From contig NW_025064896.1 in assembly GCF_019112545.1 (NCBI RefSeq), positions 1,047,317-1,111,316 on the forward strand: a DNA stretch of 64,000 nt, written 5' to 3'. This DNA is from Guyanagaster necrorhizus. Taxonomy: Eukaryota > Basidiomycota > Agaricomycetes > Agaricales > Physalacriaceae. Positions 48,384-59,016 of the stretch are shown in pieces. Below the pieces are notes generated by a model, which saw nothing but the letters and a program-made list of their open reading frames with translations, was not told the DNA's origin and did no database searches. The position numbers were made by a program, and so were the translations under genes. The number at the start of each line of letters is the position of its first letter. Position 1 is the stretch's first letter.

Positions 48384-48609
48384 GTTTCATGGGCTTCGGG
48401 TGTAAAGTTGTTGCCTCACGCTGTGCATTGAGGATCCATGGTGTGCTGAAAAGTGATAGTATGAAAACTGCTTTGAACAAGATGTGCAGGATTGTTTAAA
48501 ATTATGGTTGCCAAAATGTGTACACTAGAAGTGAGTTAATGTAGATATAAATTAATGAATAGATACATGTACAGTACAAACTGCTGTCCATACTACCCTC
48601 TGTCCGTAC

Positions 48610-50427
48610 TTAACTAACTATCCCTGCCAGCTGCTGACCACCAGGGTCTGGTGACGGGTGAAGGGCTGCCGAAGATATACTCGGCTGCACTGAGTCAGGT
48701 TCGAATGTTGCGCGAGGCAGAACAGATGTCCGACTAAAGGCCAACTGCTCTTCATAGTCCCGTTTCTTGCGAGAGGCAGAAACCCGCGCGGCCTTCACAC
48801 CACGGGAAGCAGGAGTTGGCGAATATGGCTCCTCAGAATCGTGTTTAGCATGACGAGGCGGTGTCTGTGCTGGCGTGGAAAGACCGAACGGGAAGAATTC
48901 TCGTGTTGATGATGACATTGGTGGGACGCAATGCGGACGTGGCGGAATACGTATGATGTTCTTCTTAATAGGCGTCACGGGTGTAGGTAGTATCAATGAA
49001 CTGGGTTTCCGCAGAGGAGTCGACTTGGGAGTCGGTGGTTTTGCTGTTTTTCGCCGTTTCGTCAGTGTCGATGGCTCAGATTCAGCTTTCCGCTTCTTCG
49101 ATGGAGTTTTTGGACTCGCTAGCTTCTCTTCCTTCCTCCTCTTGCTCGCTTCTTTCGCTTGAACCTCCCTATCCAGCTCCTCCTGCACTAATTCAGCAAA
49201 TTCTTGCGCGTCGCCCTGTATCCAGGTATCAAACACGCCTTCCCATTCTCGTGTTGGCACCGGAAAATCTAGATTCAGGTATATCGACTTGAATGTTGGC
49301 TCTTCCTCGGTGCTTGGTATTGGACTTGATTGCCGACAACGAACTGCCTTGGAAAACTCCCGCACCATCCTCTTCGTCCCCGGTACCCTGAGACTGGTTC
49401 CAACAACAAGTAACAAGTCCGCGCCGCTACGACCTTTTCCCTTTGAAGATCCTACTAAATCTCTCCGGACCACCTCGCCCACGCCTTCACCGTCTTTGTG
49501 TGCCTCGTTATACAGCACGACACTCGGACGAAGCTTGCCAATTCCACGAGATCGTTTTCCGATGACCTCTCGTGTTCGTTCCAAAGCTGTACATTCTGGA
49601 CAATGCGGAGGGACCCCAGCAAGAAGCGAAGTCACGTAGTCATCAAGAGGGAAGGAGTGGTTGCATATTTGACAATGGATCATCTGCAGAGTTCCGTGAA
49701 GAGGAATGCACCTTGGCGTCTCCCTGGGTGGAGTCAGAAGGCGTGAGTTACATGGCTCTTCGACATGCGATGGTTTATACGCGGATTTCGCCCTCTTCTC
49801 CTCGAATTCGGGAACTCCGAAGGAAAGGCCGCATTTAGTCTCGATGGCGTCGATGTTTTGCGTGTATACACGTAGTAATTTTCCTGTATCGTCGAGAGAT
49901 TGTAGCAGCCTATGAAATGGTGTGGGTTCCGCAGCCTTGGAAAGCTCAGACAACCGGGCGATCATTTGGCAGAAGAGAGATGTAGTGTGTTCAGACTGTA
50001 GAGACCTCGTTAAACTGAGAAGAAAATTGGGTCCACATGGGTGACATGCGTTTCCCTGGTCGATTACGCACCTTGAAGACAGAGGCATCAAACAGATCCT
50101 TCCCTGACACCATTGAGTCCCGTGGATGATCTCGTTTCAAAGACTGGAATAACCCGCCGGGAGAGCGAAAATCGGGAATTCCTGCCTGTACAGAAATCCC
50201 TGCGCCTTCATAGGGGTGTTACAATGGTACTAGACACTGAAAGACGGACGAATCTCACCACTAATAACTATTATCCGCCTGGCCTTCAAAATTGCTTTTA
50301 CTGCATTCGCAAGTTGCGTTCTAGGATCCCAAGATTCCGTAAGAAACGACGGAACGGCTGGTATAGACGCAGAATCCTCCAGAGGGAGGAATAGTGTCAT
50401 TCCAGACACAGATGAATACCGAGACAA
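48610..50427 (-). CDS. Sirtuin, Hst3/Hst4-type NAD-dependent deacetylase
   Basis: Exons 50259-50427 (or from the second ATG at 50400), 50072-50205 and 48610-49995 give 562 or 553 residues, in phase. The NAD-binding GAGIS motif is formed across intron 1, followed by AGIPDFRSPGGLF, then YTQNIDAIE, the catalytic His in PLHGTLQ, a zinc module (CQIC ... CPEC), VVLYNEAHKDG and LLLVVGTSLRVPGTKRMV. These are all sirtuin signatures, with the Hst3/Hst4-like start (AILKARRIIVISG). The long C-terminal tail is basic and Ser/Pro-rich with several nuclear-localisation-type clusters (SKRRKEEK, KKRKAESE, TKRRKTAK). In yeast these enzymes deacetylate H3K56; that role is inferred here. Confidence 0.9.
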
Positions 50428-52082
50428 GAAGTAAAGTGGCGATTGGGCCGGCGTGCCAGCGACAAGTTAAATTAGATTTTTCAAAATAAATGAAAACTCC
50501 CAAAATAGAAGGTTGTCCCCTGACTACCCTCACACCGTAACTCCCATCTTGTTTCTCAGTACCTTGTTGCTGGACAACACGTTTCAGCAGAAGATAGTAA
50601 AGGCGTGGCTTTACACGAGGATCCATCGGTATTCTGCTCAGAACAACAGTGCACTCTTGAAATCTTCACTTCAGCGCTTTACGTTTTCTTCGGCCGCCTT
50701 GGATAAATACTTGGGAGTTCAGACTGAGGCAGACTGTGAGTAAATAGGTTTTGGCCGTTTCCGGGCCCCAAGGACTGATGAGTATCTATACCTTTGTCAG
50801 GGTTACTGTATGAAGTTTTTGCTGCTCGTCATCGTTTGCGGAATGGTTTCTAAATTCTGCAACAACGCAGCGACGGGCCGTTATTGTCTATCCTGTTCCC
50901 TTGCGACACAATATTCTATTCTCCCGAATACTGGCTATGGTTCTATCGGGCCTTTTCATGCACGATTGCCGGTATGCGGCAGTCTATTACCATCTTTTCT
51001 CAATTTCCCAGCAGTTCGGAGTCTTAGGTACAGCGAGTCGAGTCTTGTCGAGCTTTGACAAAAGAACCTGCTCCACAATTGCTTCTTATCAGTAGTATGG
51101 CGACTACTGTTACCGTTCTTTGACTTTTGCAGCGTTTAGGATGACAAAAACCTCTCGCGAGTTCATAGGCACGTCTGTCGCTCCTGAAAGAGTCAACGGG
51201 ACGGGCGCTCTGAGCTGCCTTAGCCACGTTGTTGTTATTCAGATCCTACTAAGAGGTTACCGATTTATCAGTTGTTGCATTTCACCTCGAGGAGAACAGA
51301 TAGAAACCTCATGTTCTCGAGGTATGATTCATCGCGAGAAAATTGGAACCGTTTATGTCTACCTATCTGGCACATTGCATTATGCACGAGATTGAGGGAA
51401 TCGACGCCACAGCTGCAGGTCCGCTTTTGCAATATTCCCCGAGGAATCATCTCGGAGAAATATGGGATCGAAACGGGAAGTTGAATTCAAACGTCTCTCA
51501 GCGTGGGAACTGCTTTTGTATATGGAAGGCGAGTGTGCACATATGAGATAGATTCAGTCGAGCATTGCCCCTTTAAGTCTGTGACCTCTCCGGATTGGTA
51601 GGATGTGATGGTGGCTGAAGCATTGACTGTGGCCAACCTGTCGATGAGGCCCTCATTTCTGATGGTTCAGGACATGTATACAATGCTTCTTGTTCTACTG
51701 AAGGGCATCATGCTAGCAGGATTCCAAGCTACCTTTCGACACCGCATCTCAGACAGTGTGGTCAAGCATCAAGTTAACCACTTCTTGTGCCACATGAAGG
51801 CAAGTGATTCTCTCCTGGTTACTATCAGTGTCCCTTCATCATTGAAGTTTTTAGCTTGCTGAGATATATCAGGGTATCAACATATACTATTGTAATGTGG
51901 AAATGATGAACCACTAGATCTTACCACTGATAAGAGCATTAACCTAGTAAGAGATAAGCTTTTTTTTTCTTTTTGTAGAGTATTACACTATGTGTATGAC
52001 AGAAGGCAATCAACTATGTTGATCCCATCTGTCTGCTTGAGTATGAGAGCTAGTTCTATTTATAGTTTGGCATTCAATTGTG
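50428..52082. other. Gene-poor junction to the repeat region
   Basis: No gene with recognised motifs. A plus-strand frame (50513-50743) and a CpG-poor frame (51605-51862) are the longest candidates and remain unassigned. A T-run (51960-51975) precedes the LTR of element A. Confidence 0.45.
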
Positions 52083-52545
52083 TTAGATCCAAGTGTCATA
52101 TGAGCAGAACCACATGATAAACAGAAGCTACCTTGCACTTTGAGTAGTTGTCTGAGTCCACTGATGTGTTTCCATGTGATGTGTCACAAGGCCAAGAAAT
52201 AGGCTTGAGGGTAGAATGGTGTGTATAAACTTTAGCTTGAAGCTGAGGTTTTCCAGCAAGAGCTAGCCCTCTTAAATACTGTACATGATTCACTATTATT
52301 ACTTTGTACTTATTGTGTGTTTCTTGGTTCTGGATGCCCATTGTCCTTGAGCATTGTTACTGTACATAAAAGGTTGATTGTGTATTCATTGTCAGACATT
52401 GGTAGCATTGGAAAACTATGATGAAGTCAGCTTGTTGTGATGACTAAGCTGCTCCTATAGTCCTAAGTGCTTGTTCTTGATGCCTTGACTAAGCATAAAT
52501 AGGAGTTTATGTTCGAAAAGGAAGGAAAAATCATAATATTCCTCC
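52083..52545 (-). repeat. 3' LTR of Ty3/gypsy element A
   Basis: Begins (plus strand) tgttagatccaagtg and ends ...aaaaatcataatatt. It lies just beyond the integrase end of element A, with a purine-rich tract (minus strand AAGGAGGGAGG) between. It shares its inner end, several internal blocks (ttagcttgaagct, cttaaatactg, agtcctaagtgct) and the TGTTA terminus with the LTR at 56668-57185. The exact inner boundary is uncertain by a few bases. Confidence 0.75.
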
Positions 52546-52558
52546 CTCCTTAAGACCA
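52546..52558 (-). promoter_or_regulatory. Polypurine tract of element A
   Basis: On the minus strand AAGGAGGGAGG lies directly before the 3' LTR. Such tracts prime plus-strand DNA synthesis in LTR retrotransposons. The matching tract of element B is AAGGAGAGGG at about 57186-57198. Confidence 0.6.
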
Positions 52559-52571
52559 TCATCCCAATGGC

Positions 52572-53760
52572 TTAATTTAGGGATAATTTATAGTCATAAA
52601 TTGCCTCTGCTGTGTTCATAAGTTTTTCATTGACCCATTGATTGGATTCAGGGCTGTATCCTTTCCAGCTGATGAGATAGTCAACTGTAGTTGTTGTTTC
52701 TCTGCCCTTTGCCTTAATTTTGCATAGTTTGTGATTGAGGACTTGATCGATTTTGTAATGTTCCTCATTGTTGATCAGATCTGATGGTGGTGGTGGGGGT
52801 TTCTCCTGATTGAGGAATGCCAGTGTTATATATGGGGATAATAGTGTCTCATTAAAGACATCGTGAATTTTCCAGGAGGGTGATAAGTACAATTTATAGG
52901 CACTTTCCCCAATTTTGGAGAGAACTGAAAAGGGGCTCATTCGTTTATCTTCAAGCTTTTGTTTGGAATGTGGGAGATGGAGGTTGGTCATGTCCAGCCA
53001 TACCTTATCATTAATGGAATAATGGTGGGCTAGGCAGTGGTGTTTATCATACTGCACTTTCACAGAGGTGGCAGCCTTTTCTAGTGCTGTTTTGGTTTCC
53101 AAGTGAATTTGTGCCATTGTGGAGGTAAAGTCTGTTGATGCAGGTGTTGTTGTCTGGTGTCATTCTATTTGGGTGACATTTAGGTGGCAGCCATAATTGA
53201 TGAAGAATGGCATTTTCCCTATTGCTGAGTGGATTCAGTTATTATGTTGAAAGGCTGCAAGAGCTAACCATTCCACCCAGTCATCTTGTTGGTAGTTAAT
53301 GAAAAGTCGAAGGTATTTTTCAACTTCTTGGTTCACTCACTCTATCTGTCCATTAGTCTGGGAGTGGTAGGCTATGGATGCATTGTGCTTAATATGTAGT
53401 AGTCGATAGAGGTCATCTAGGAATTTAAAAACAAATTGTGATCCCCTGTCTGAAATGATGATCTGTGGCATGCTGTATTTCACATATACTTTGTCCCACA
53501 GGATTTTTGCCCATCTCTCTGACATTAATTCTGTTGAGCAGGCGATCAGGATGATCACTTTTGAGAAGTGATCTACTATAATGATAATAGTGTCATACCC
53601 ATTGCAGTCTGGTAGTCTGGTGATCATGTTGATGGAAATGTGTGTCCATAGTGCAGATGGGACTTCATTCAGATGTAGAGGAGTGGGTCTTGCCTGGGTC
53701 AATGACTTTTCCCATTGGCAGACTTCACAGGCTTTAACATAGGTAGTGATATCATTACCT
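52572..53760 (-). pseudogene. Element A integrase with chromodomain
   Basis: Two frames (53337-53702 and 52572-53117) carry the integrase core (IIIVDHFSKVIILI, VISDRGSQF-type block, HSQTNGQIE) and the C-terminal chromodomain (SWKGYSPESNQWV). Stops between them are TGA codons, at NGQIE/* (near 53334), HNN*IHS (near 53230) and E*HQTTT (near 53163). The protein ends naturally at TAA near 52576. The chromodomain would target insertion to marked chromatin. Confidence 0.8.
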
Positions 53761-53899
53761 ATTTTAGGCCATCAATATTCCCGTAATACCAGTTCTTTAG
53801 TTTTAGCAATGCTGGGGTGGCTGACTGTGGTGTGATCATGGCAGGTGGTGATGATTTTGCCTTGGAGTGCTTGGTCCCTTGAGATGTAAATTCATCTAT

Positions 53900-55600
53900 C
53901 ATAACAGATCAGCCCTCTTTCTTTTGTCATGCCTCATTCATGATTAAGGGAGAGGGCTACTCATTGGTCCCACTTGTAACTGTTGTGAGTCATGCTCTTT
54001 ATGCACTTATGAATTTCCTCCTCTGTTGGCATTATCATAGCTCTGAAGTGTTTGGGACACAATAATGTCACCCCTTTATTGTCGGTTTCTTCTTGATTGT
54101 GATCTACCCTCTGACTGAGGAGGTCAGCCTTTTTATTGGTGGTATCCACCTTATGATGAAGTGTGTACTGATATTGGCTCAATTCTGTGACCCATCTTGC
54201 CTGCTGGTGATTTAGCTTTTGGGGTTGTTGGAAATACCAGAGATTCTGATGATCGGTCCAGATTTTGAAGACTTCTGTTGCTCTGATCAAGTAATGTCAC
54301 CATTCTTCCAGGATGAGCATGATGGTGAGGAGCTCCTTGTCATATATTTCATAGTTCCATTCCATGATAGTGAGTGCTTTTGATAGGAATGCAACTGGTC
54401 ACCATTTACTATCTTGCTCTTGGGACAGTATGGCCCCAATTGCCCCTTTGCTGGAGTCTGCCTTGACTCAGAACTTCTCTTCTTGGGTCAGAATGGTGAG
54501 GACAACATCCTCAGCTAGTTGTCATTTCAAGTTGTCAAAGGTGGCCTGCTGAGAGAGTCCCCATGTCCAGAGGGCATTACCAGTGAGTTGTGTCATTGGA
54601 CAGACTATTTTGCTATAATCCTGGATGAAGCATTGGTAGAAGTTCACGAATCTGAGGAATGATTGTAACTCCTTCTTCTTGGTCAGCTCTGGCCACTCTG
54701 TTACCCCTGTGATCTTAATGGGGTCCATCTGAATGCTCCCTTCAGAGATGATGACTCCTAGGTACTCCATTTCGAATACCTCAAACTTGCATTTCTCAGC
54801 TTTGAGAAATAGTTTGTGTTTTCTCATAAGGGCTAGTACTTGTCATATCAACCTCCTATGCTCCTCTTTTGTTTTGGACATGATGAGGATGTCATCAAGA
54901 TAGATGGTGACCTTTTCAGTGGTGATGGGGTCCTTAAAAATGTCATTCATCATCCACTGGAATGTGGCTGGAGAGTTGGTAAGGCTGAAGAACATGACTG
55001 TTGGTTCAAACAGTCCTTAGTTAGTTCTAAAGGCAGCCTTCCACTCATCTCCCTCCTTGATGCGAACATTGTTGTACCCCCATCAAACATTGAGTTTTGT
55101 GTAGTATTTGGCTTCTCGAAGTTTGTCCATTAATTTGGAGATTAATGGAAGGGGATATCGATTTTTAATGGTCATTTCATTAAGTTTCTGGTAGTCTTAG
55201 ACTGGCTGGAGCTTACCATCCTTCTTTTTAACAAAAAAGAATGGCAATGCCATAGGGGACTTGGAGGGTCTGATATGCCCACTGGACAAGTTTTCATCTA
55301 GAAACTTATCCAGCTCCTGTTGTTCATTGTTGCCAAGTGGATATGTCTTACAGTCCAGATTGGTGTTCATGTTTGGGATGAGTTTAATAGTATGGTCCCA
55401 AGGCTTTGGTCTTAGCAGCTTGTCAAAGCTTTCCTTTTCAAACAGATCTTTGAAGTCATAGGCCCAGTCAGGTACCATTTCTTTAAAGGTTTTTCTATCC
55501 TCTGCTCATTGGCCCTAGTGGCCAAGTTATTAGCATGATGTATTGCCTGAATGCATAGTTCTTGCTGCAGATCTATAGTGAGAATTGTTTCTCCTTCTTC
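53900..55600 (-). pseudogene. Element A reverse transcriptase and RNase H
   Basis: RT blocks are seen at 55197-55478 (LDENLSSGHIRPSKSPMALP) and 54522-54827 (LFLKAEKCKFEVFEMEYLG, then FLRFVNFYQCFI). RNase H is seen at 53961-54290 (IWTDHQNLWYFQ, ARWVTELSQY). Interruptions are TGA, for example 54843-54845 (before QVLAL), 54399-54401 (KW*PVA), the LNV*WGYNN site near 55083 and 53772-53774 (EY*WP). No TAA or TAG interruption was found in the parts I checked. Confidence 0.8.
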
Positions 55601-55663
55601 TATTTCCTTGTCCCACTGATCCTCAGGGTCTTCATCAGAGAGTTCAAACAGGGTCCATCAGCA

Positions 55664-55975
55664 TCAGCATCTTGCAAATGTGATCTGCCCAGTCTTCCAA
55701 TTGATTAGTGGGTTATGGCATATGAGCCAGTCATGACCAAGGAAGATTTCCTTGGTTCCAAGATCTGTGATGGCTAGGTTGATTTGTTCCAAATAGTTGC
55801 TGATTGTGAGCCTGAGCTTTATGAATTTGATAATTGAACTGGCTTGATTCTTTATCCCATCTGCATTATAGACTGGGATCAGGGCTGCTGTGGCCCATGT
55901 TGAGAGCTGATGCTTGTTAATGAAAGCATGATTGATAGAGCTCCCAGTGCATCTACTATTGATCAGAGCAGTCAC
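55664..55975 (-). pseudogene. Element A aspartic protease region
   Basis: The frame reads ALINSRCTGSSINHAFI, where the active-site triplet DSG/DSGA would be expected: Asn-Ser-Arg-Cys has replaced the Asp-Ser-Gly. The downstream LAITDLGTKEIFLGHDWL block, typical of gypsy proteases, is intact. The protease is therefore probably dead by substitution as well as by nearby TGA codons. Confidence 0.65.
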
Positions 55976-56479
55976 TACATGAACAGATCAGGATGTAAGA
56001 GTTTCGATCTGAGCTTTGGTGATCAGATCCTGTCTGACTGTTTTAGCTCATCAGATGAACTTTCATGGTTCTTGGAGTTCATCAAACCATTCCAAGGCTT
56101 GGCATCGTTCTATCTTCTTCATTCCCTCTACCATTTTGTCAACTACTTCTTCAATCCTAGTATGGTGGACCCAATTCTTTAGCATGGCTTTTGCCACTGT
56201 TTCATCTTTGGCATCCTTGATTGCCCTCCAGATCCATTCTGTGTCAAATAGCTTAAGCCAAGTGGTAGGGCTCTCTACTCTTGTTCAGCCTGGAGGTGTT
56301 TGAGCTTTCTCTTGTGATTCTTTGGTGTGCATTTTAATAGTTTGTGATATATTCAAATGCATAGTGGGCATAGAGGTAATCACTCACTGACTGGCCCTGT
56401 CTTTTACTTCCTCCACCTTTGTTTCTGTGTCAAGTTCTTCTTCTTTCTTCTGTAATTCAGCAATCTGTGCTCAGATGTC

Positions 56480-56666
56480 CTCCCAGGTTCACTTTTTCTT
56501 CAGGCAGTCCTTTGCCATGTGCCCTTTCTGTCTACAATTGAAGCACTTTCCTTCCTTCTTTATGCGATCAATGTCCATCAGCTTTCCTATCCCAGTGTAT
56601 GTTATTCCAGTTTCTGTCTTCTGAGCATTGTAGCTGGGGGCTGTAGAGGGTCTTGGTGATTTCCTG
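56480..56666 (-). pseudogene. Element A gag zinc-knuckle end, truncated by element B
   Basis: CX2CX4HX4C knuckle CFNCRQKGHMAKDC is intact. Upstream, the gag frame (RPSTAPSYNAQKTETG) stays open to about 56660, then hits the TGTTA end of the LTR of element B. TGA codons follow the knuckle (KKK*TWED, EDI*AQ). Confidence 0.75.
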
Positions 56667-56667
56667 T

Positions 56668-57185
56668 GTTAAGCTCAAACTCTATGTGACTATCAACATG
56701 TGATAAACAGTTCAGAACCTTGCACTTCAGGTTAGACTGACTAAGTTCACTGATGTGTCAATAGAGGTGTGTGGTCAAGGTGGTTGCAAGTCGCTTGAGA
56801 TAGAATGGTAGAGAATAAGCTTTAGCTTGAAGCTAGGGTATTACAGTGAGAGCTACACTACTTAAATACTGTTCTGTTATCTGGCTATTAATAACTGTTT
56901 ACAAAAGATATTATCTATCATAGAGCTGTTGCCCCCTGCTGTTGCCAGTCGCTCCACAAAAGCTGTTGTCTTGCTGTTGTGCTGTTATTGCTGCACTGCA
57001 ATTAGAGGACAAAAGTGGTATTGTCTCTCCCTTCACAGCACACAGCAACAATAAGACAATGACCAACTGGGTTGCTGAGCTAAGTGTTCCCACAGTCCTA
57101 AGTGCTGGCCTAAGTGCCCTGACTAAGCAAAGATAGGGGTCATTTCCAAAGGAAAAAGGAAAGAAAATAGGAAAAATCATAATAT
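56668..57185 (-). repeat. 3' LTR of Ty3/gypsy element B
   Basis: Plus strand begins tgttaagctcaaactct and ends ...aaaaatcataatatta. Compared with the LTR of element A it carries an extra internal block rich in gctgttgc (about 56930-57010). The left end abuts the interrupted gag of element A; the right end is followed by a purine-rich tract and the 3' end of the element B pol gene. Confidence 0.75.
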
Positions 57186-57221
57186 TACCCTCTCCTTAAG
57201 ACCATCATCCTGATGGTTAAG

Positions 57222-57990
57222 TTAGGATATGCTGTCCTGACCAGAAGAGGGTGGCTGCTCTGTGCCAGGCTTCAAATGAGTTGAATGCATGGTATATTGC
57301 TCTTTGCTATATGTCCCCTGGTTGAGCATCTGCAGATGGCATATGTCCTGATCTTGCTGTTGCACCATTTCTGGCTCATCTGTTGCAGGGCTTGTCTCTC
57401 CATCCTCCTTGAACTTTTCATTCCATGTTCCTACATGTCCTCTGCTGATCTGAGGTGGCCGATCTGCTGGACCTGTCATTGGGTATGTTTGCAGATTCAT
57501 AAAGATTTTGACCACAGGTGGACATGTTTGCTCAGAGATAACATTGAATGTGACCTCCTCTGCATCCACCTTATTGATTCTGTGTTCATAGTCTCAAATC
57601 GCTTCTTCGGCCTTCATGTGTTTTTCATTGACCCATTGGTTTGATTCTGGTTCATATCCTTTTCAGCTGACTAGGTAGTCATCAGTTGTTTTTATGCCTC
57701 CACCTCATGCTTTGACCTTTTGGATTTTGTGGTTTAGCACTTCATCGATTTTGTAGTGTTCTTCATCATCAATGAGTTCCACTGGAGGTGGAGGTGGTCA
57801 TTCTTGGTTTGGAAAGGCTGATGCCATGTATGGTGTCAATAATGTTTTGTTAAAAACATTATGAATTTTCCAAGTTGCAGGGAGTTGCAACTTGTATGTG
57901 GAGTTGCCAATTTTAGCAATGACTTTGAATGGTCTGGTCTGTTTGTCTGTAAGTTTCTGTTTTGGCCTTGGTAGGTGGAGATTTGTTGTG
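57222..57990 (-). pseudogene. Element B chromodomain and C-terminal tail
   Basis: The integrase C-terminus (THIWQL-type; KLQLPATWKIHNVFNKTLL at 57798-57995) leads to a chromodomain (about 57625-57680, where the expected SWKGYEP reads S*KGYEP with TGA). Unlike element A, which stops soon after, B continues for about 115 codons (57222-57569: DAEEVTFNVISEQTCPP ... GQDSIS), a Gln/Pro/Thr-rich tail with no known domain. A TGA lies between the chromodomain and the tail (EAI*DYEHR, near 57598). Confidence 0.7.
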
Positions 57991-58034
57991 TCCAACCAAA
58001 CTTTGTCATTGATTGAATATTGATGTGCTGGACA

Positions 58035-58740
58035 TCAATATTTGTCATACTGCTTCTTCATTGCTGAAGCAGCTTTTTTGAGAGCCATTTTGGTCTCCTT
58101 GTGGATCTTTGCCATTGTTATTGTAAAGTCTGTTGATGCTGTTGTTGTTGTGTGGGCCTGCCCTGTTTGCACAACTGGTGGGTTCTGTCCATAATTCACA
58201 AAGAATGGTGTTTTGCCTGTTGCTGAGTGAATTCTGTTATTGTATTGGAATGCTGCCAATGCTAGCCATTCTGTCCAATCATCTTGTCGATAATTGACAA
58301 AAAGTCTCAGATACTTTTTGATTTCTTGATTTGCCCATTCCATTTGGCCATTTATCTGAGGATGATATGCCATTGAGGTGTTCTGTTTGATATTGAGTAA
58401 CTTGTATAAGTCATCCAAGAACTTGGAGATGAATTGTGGTCCTCTGTCTGAAATTACTACTTGAGGCATGCCATATTTTGCATATACCTTATCACATAGT
58501 ATTTTCACCCATCTCTCAGATGTGAGTTCTGTTGAGCAGGTGATCGGAATGATCACCTTCGAGAAGTGATCAACTATGATGATGATTGCATTATAGCCAT
58601 CACTTTCAGGAAGTCCAGTTATCATGTCCACCGAAATGTGAGTCTATAGTGATGAAGGAACCTCATTTGGGTGAAGCAGAGCTGCTCTGGGTTGTGTTAA
58701 AGTCTTGCCTCATTGACAAACTTCACAAGCCTTGACATAT
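58035..58740 (-). pseudogene. Element B integrase core
   Basis: A 198-codon frame (58035-58631) holds the integrase catalytic core: MDMITGLPESDGYNAIIII, the DRGPQF block with the second Asp, and the HPQINGQMEWANQEIKKYL block with the Glu. The upstream HHCC region is interrupted by TGA at 58770-58772 (EY*WP) and near 58712 (VCQ*GKT). NNRIHSATGKTPFF follows the core. Confidence 0.82.
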
Positions 58741-59016
58741 CAGGTGATATCATGGTCTATTTTGGGCCATCAATATTCCCTCAAGATTAATTTCTTTGTT
58801 TTAGTGATCCTGGGGTGTCCAGTGGTTGCATGATCATGACAAGTGGCAATGATATCACCTCGAAGTCCTTGATCCCTTGGGATATAGATCCTTCCATCAT
58901 AGCAGATCAATCCCCCCACTCATGATTGAGTGATGGGGCAATCCTCTGATCCCACTTGTGGGGATCCTGAGTGGCACTCTTGATGTGTTTATGCATCTCC
59001 TCTTCCATCAGCATTA

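Larger units (their letters stand above)
52083..56666 (-). mobile_element. Ty3/gypsy chromodomain retrotransposon A (5' part cut off, degenerate)
   Basis: Minus-strand order, from right to left: gag zinc knuckle CFNCRQKGHMAKDC (about 56515-56560, intact CCHC), aspartic protease region (55664-55975), reverse transcriptase (about 54520-55500, with the FVKKKDGKLQPV and polymerase blocks), RNase H (about 53960-54520), integrase (about 53120-53760, DRGSQF and HSQTNGQIE blocks), and a chromodomain-like end (YLISWKGYSPESNQWVNE, about 52630-52690), then polypurine tract and 3' LTR. The pol frame is interrupted many times, nearly always by TGA, so it is not autonomous. gag stops abruptly where the LTR of element B begins. 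Confidence 0.85.
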
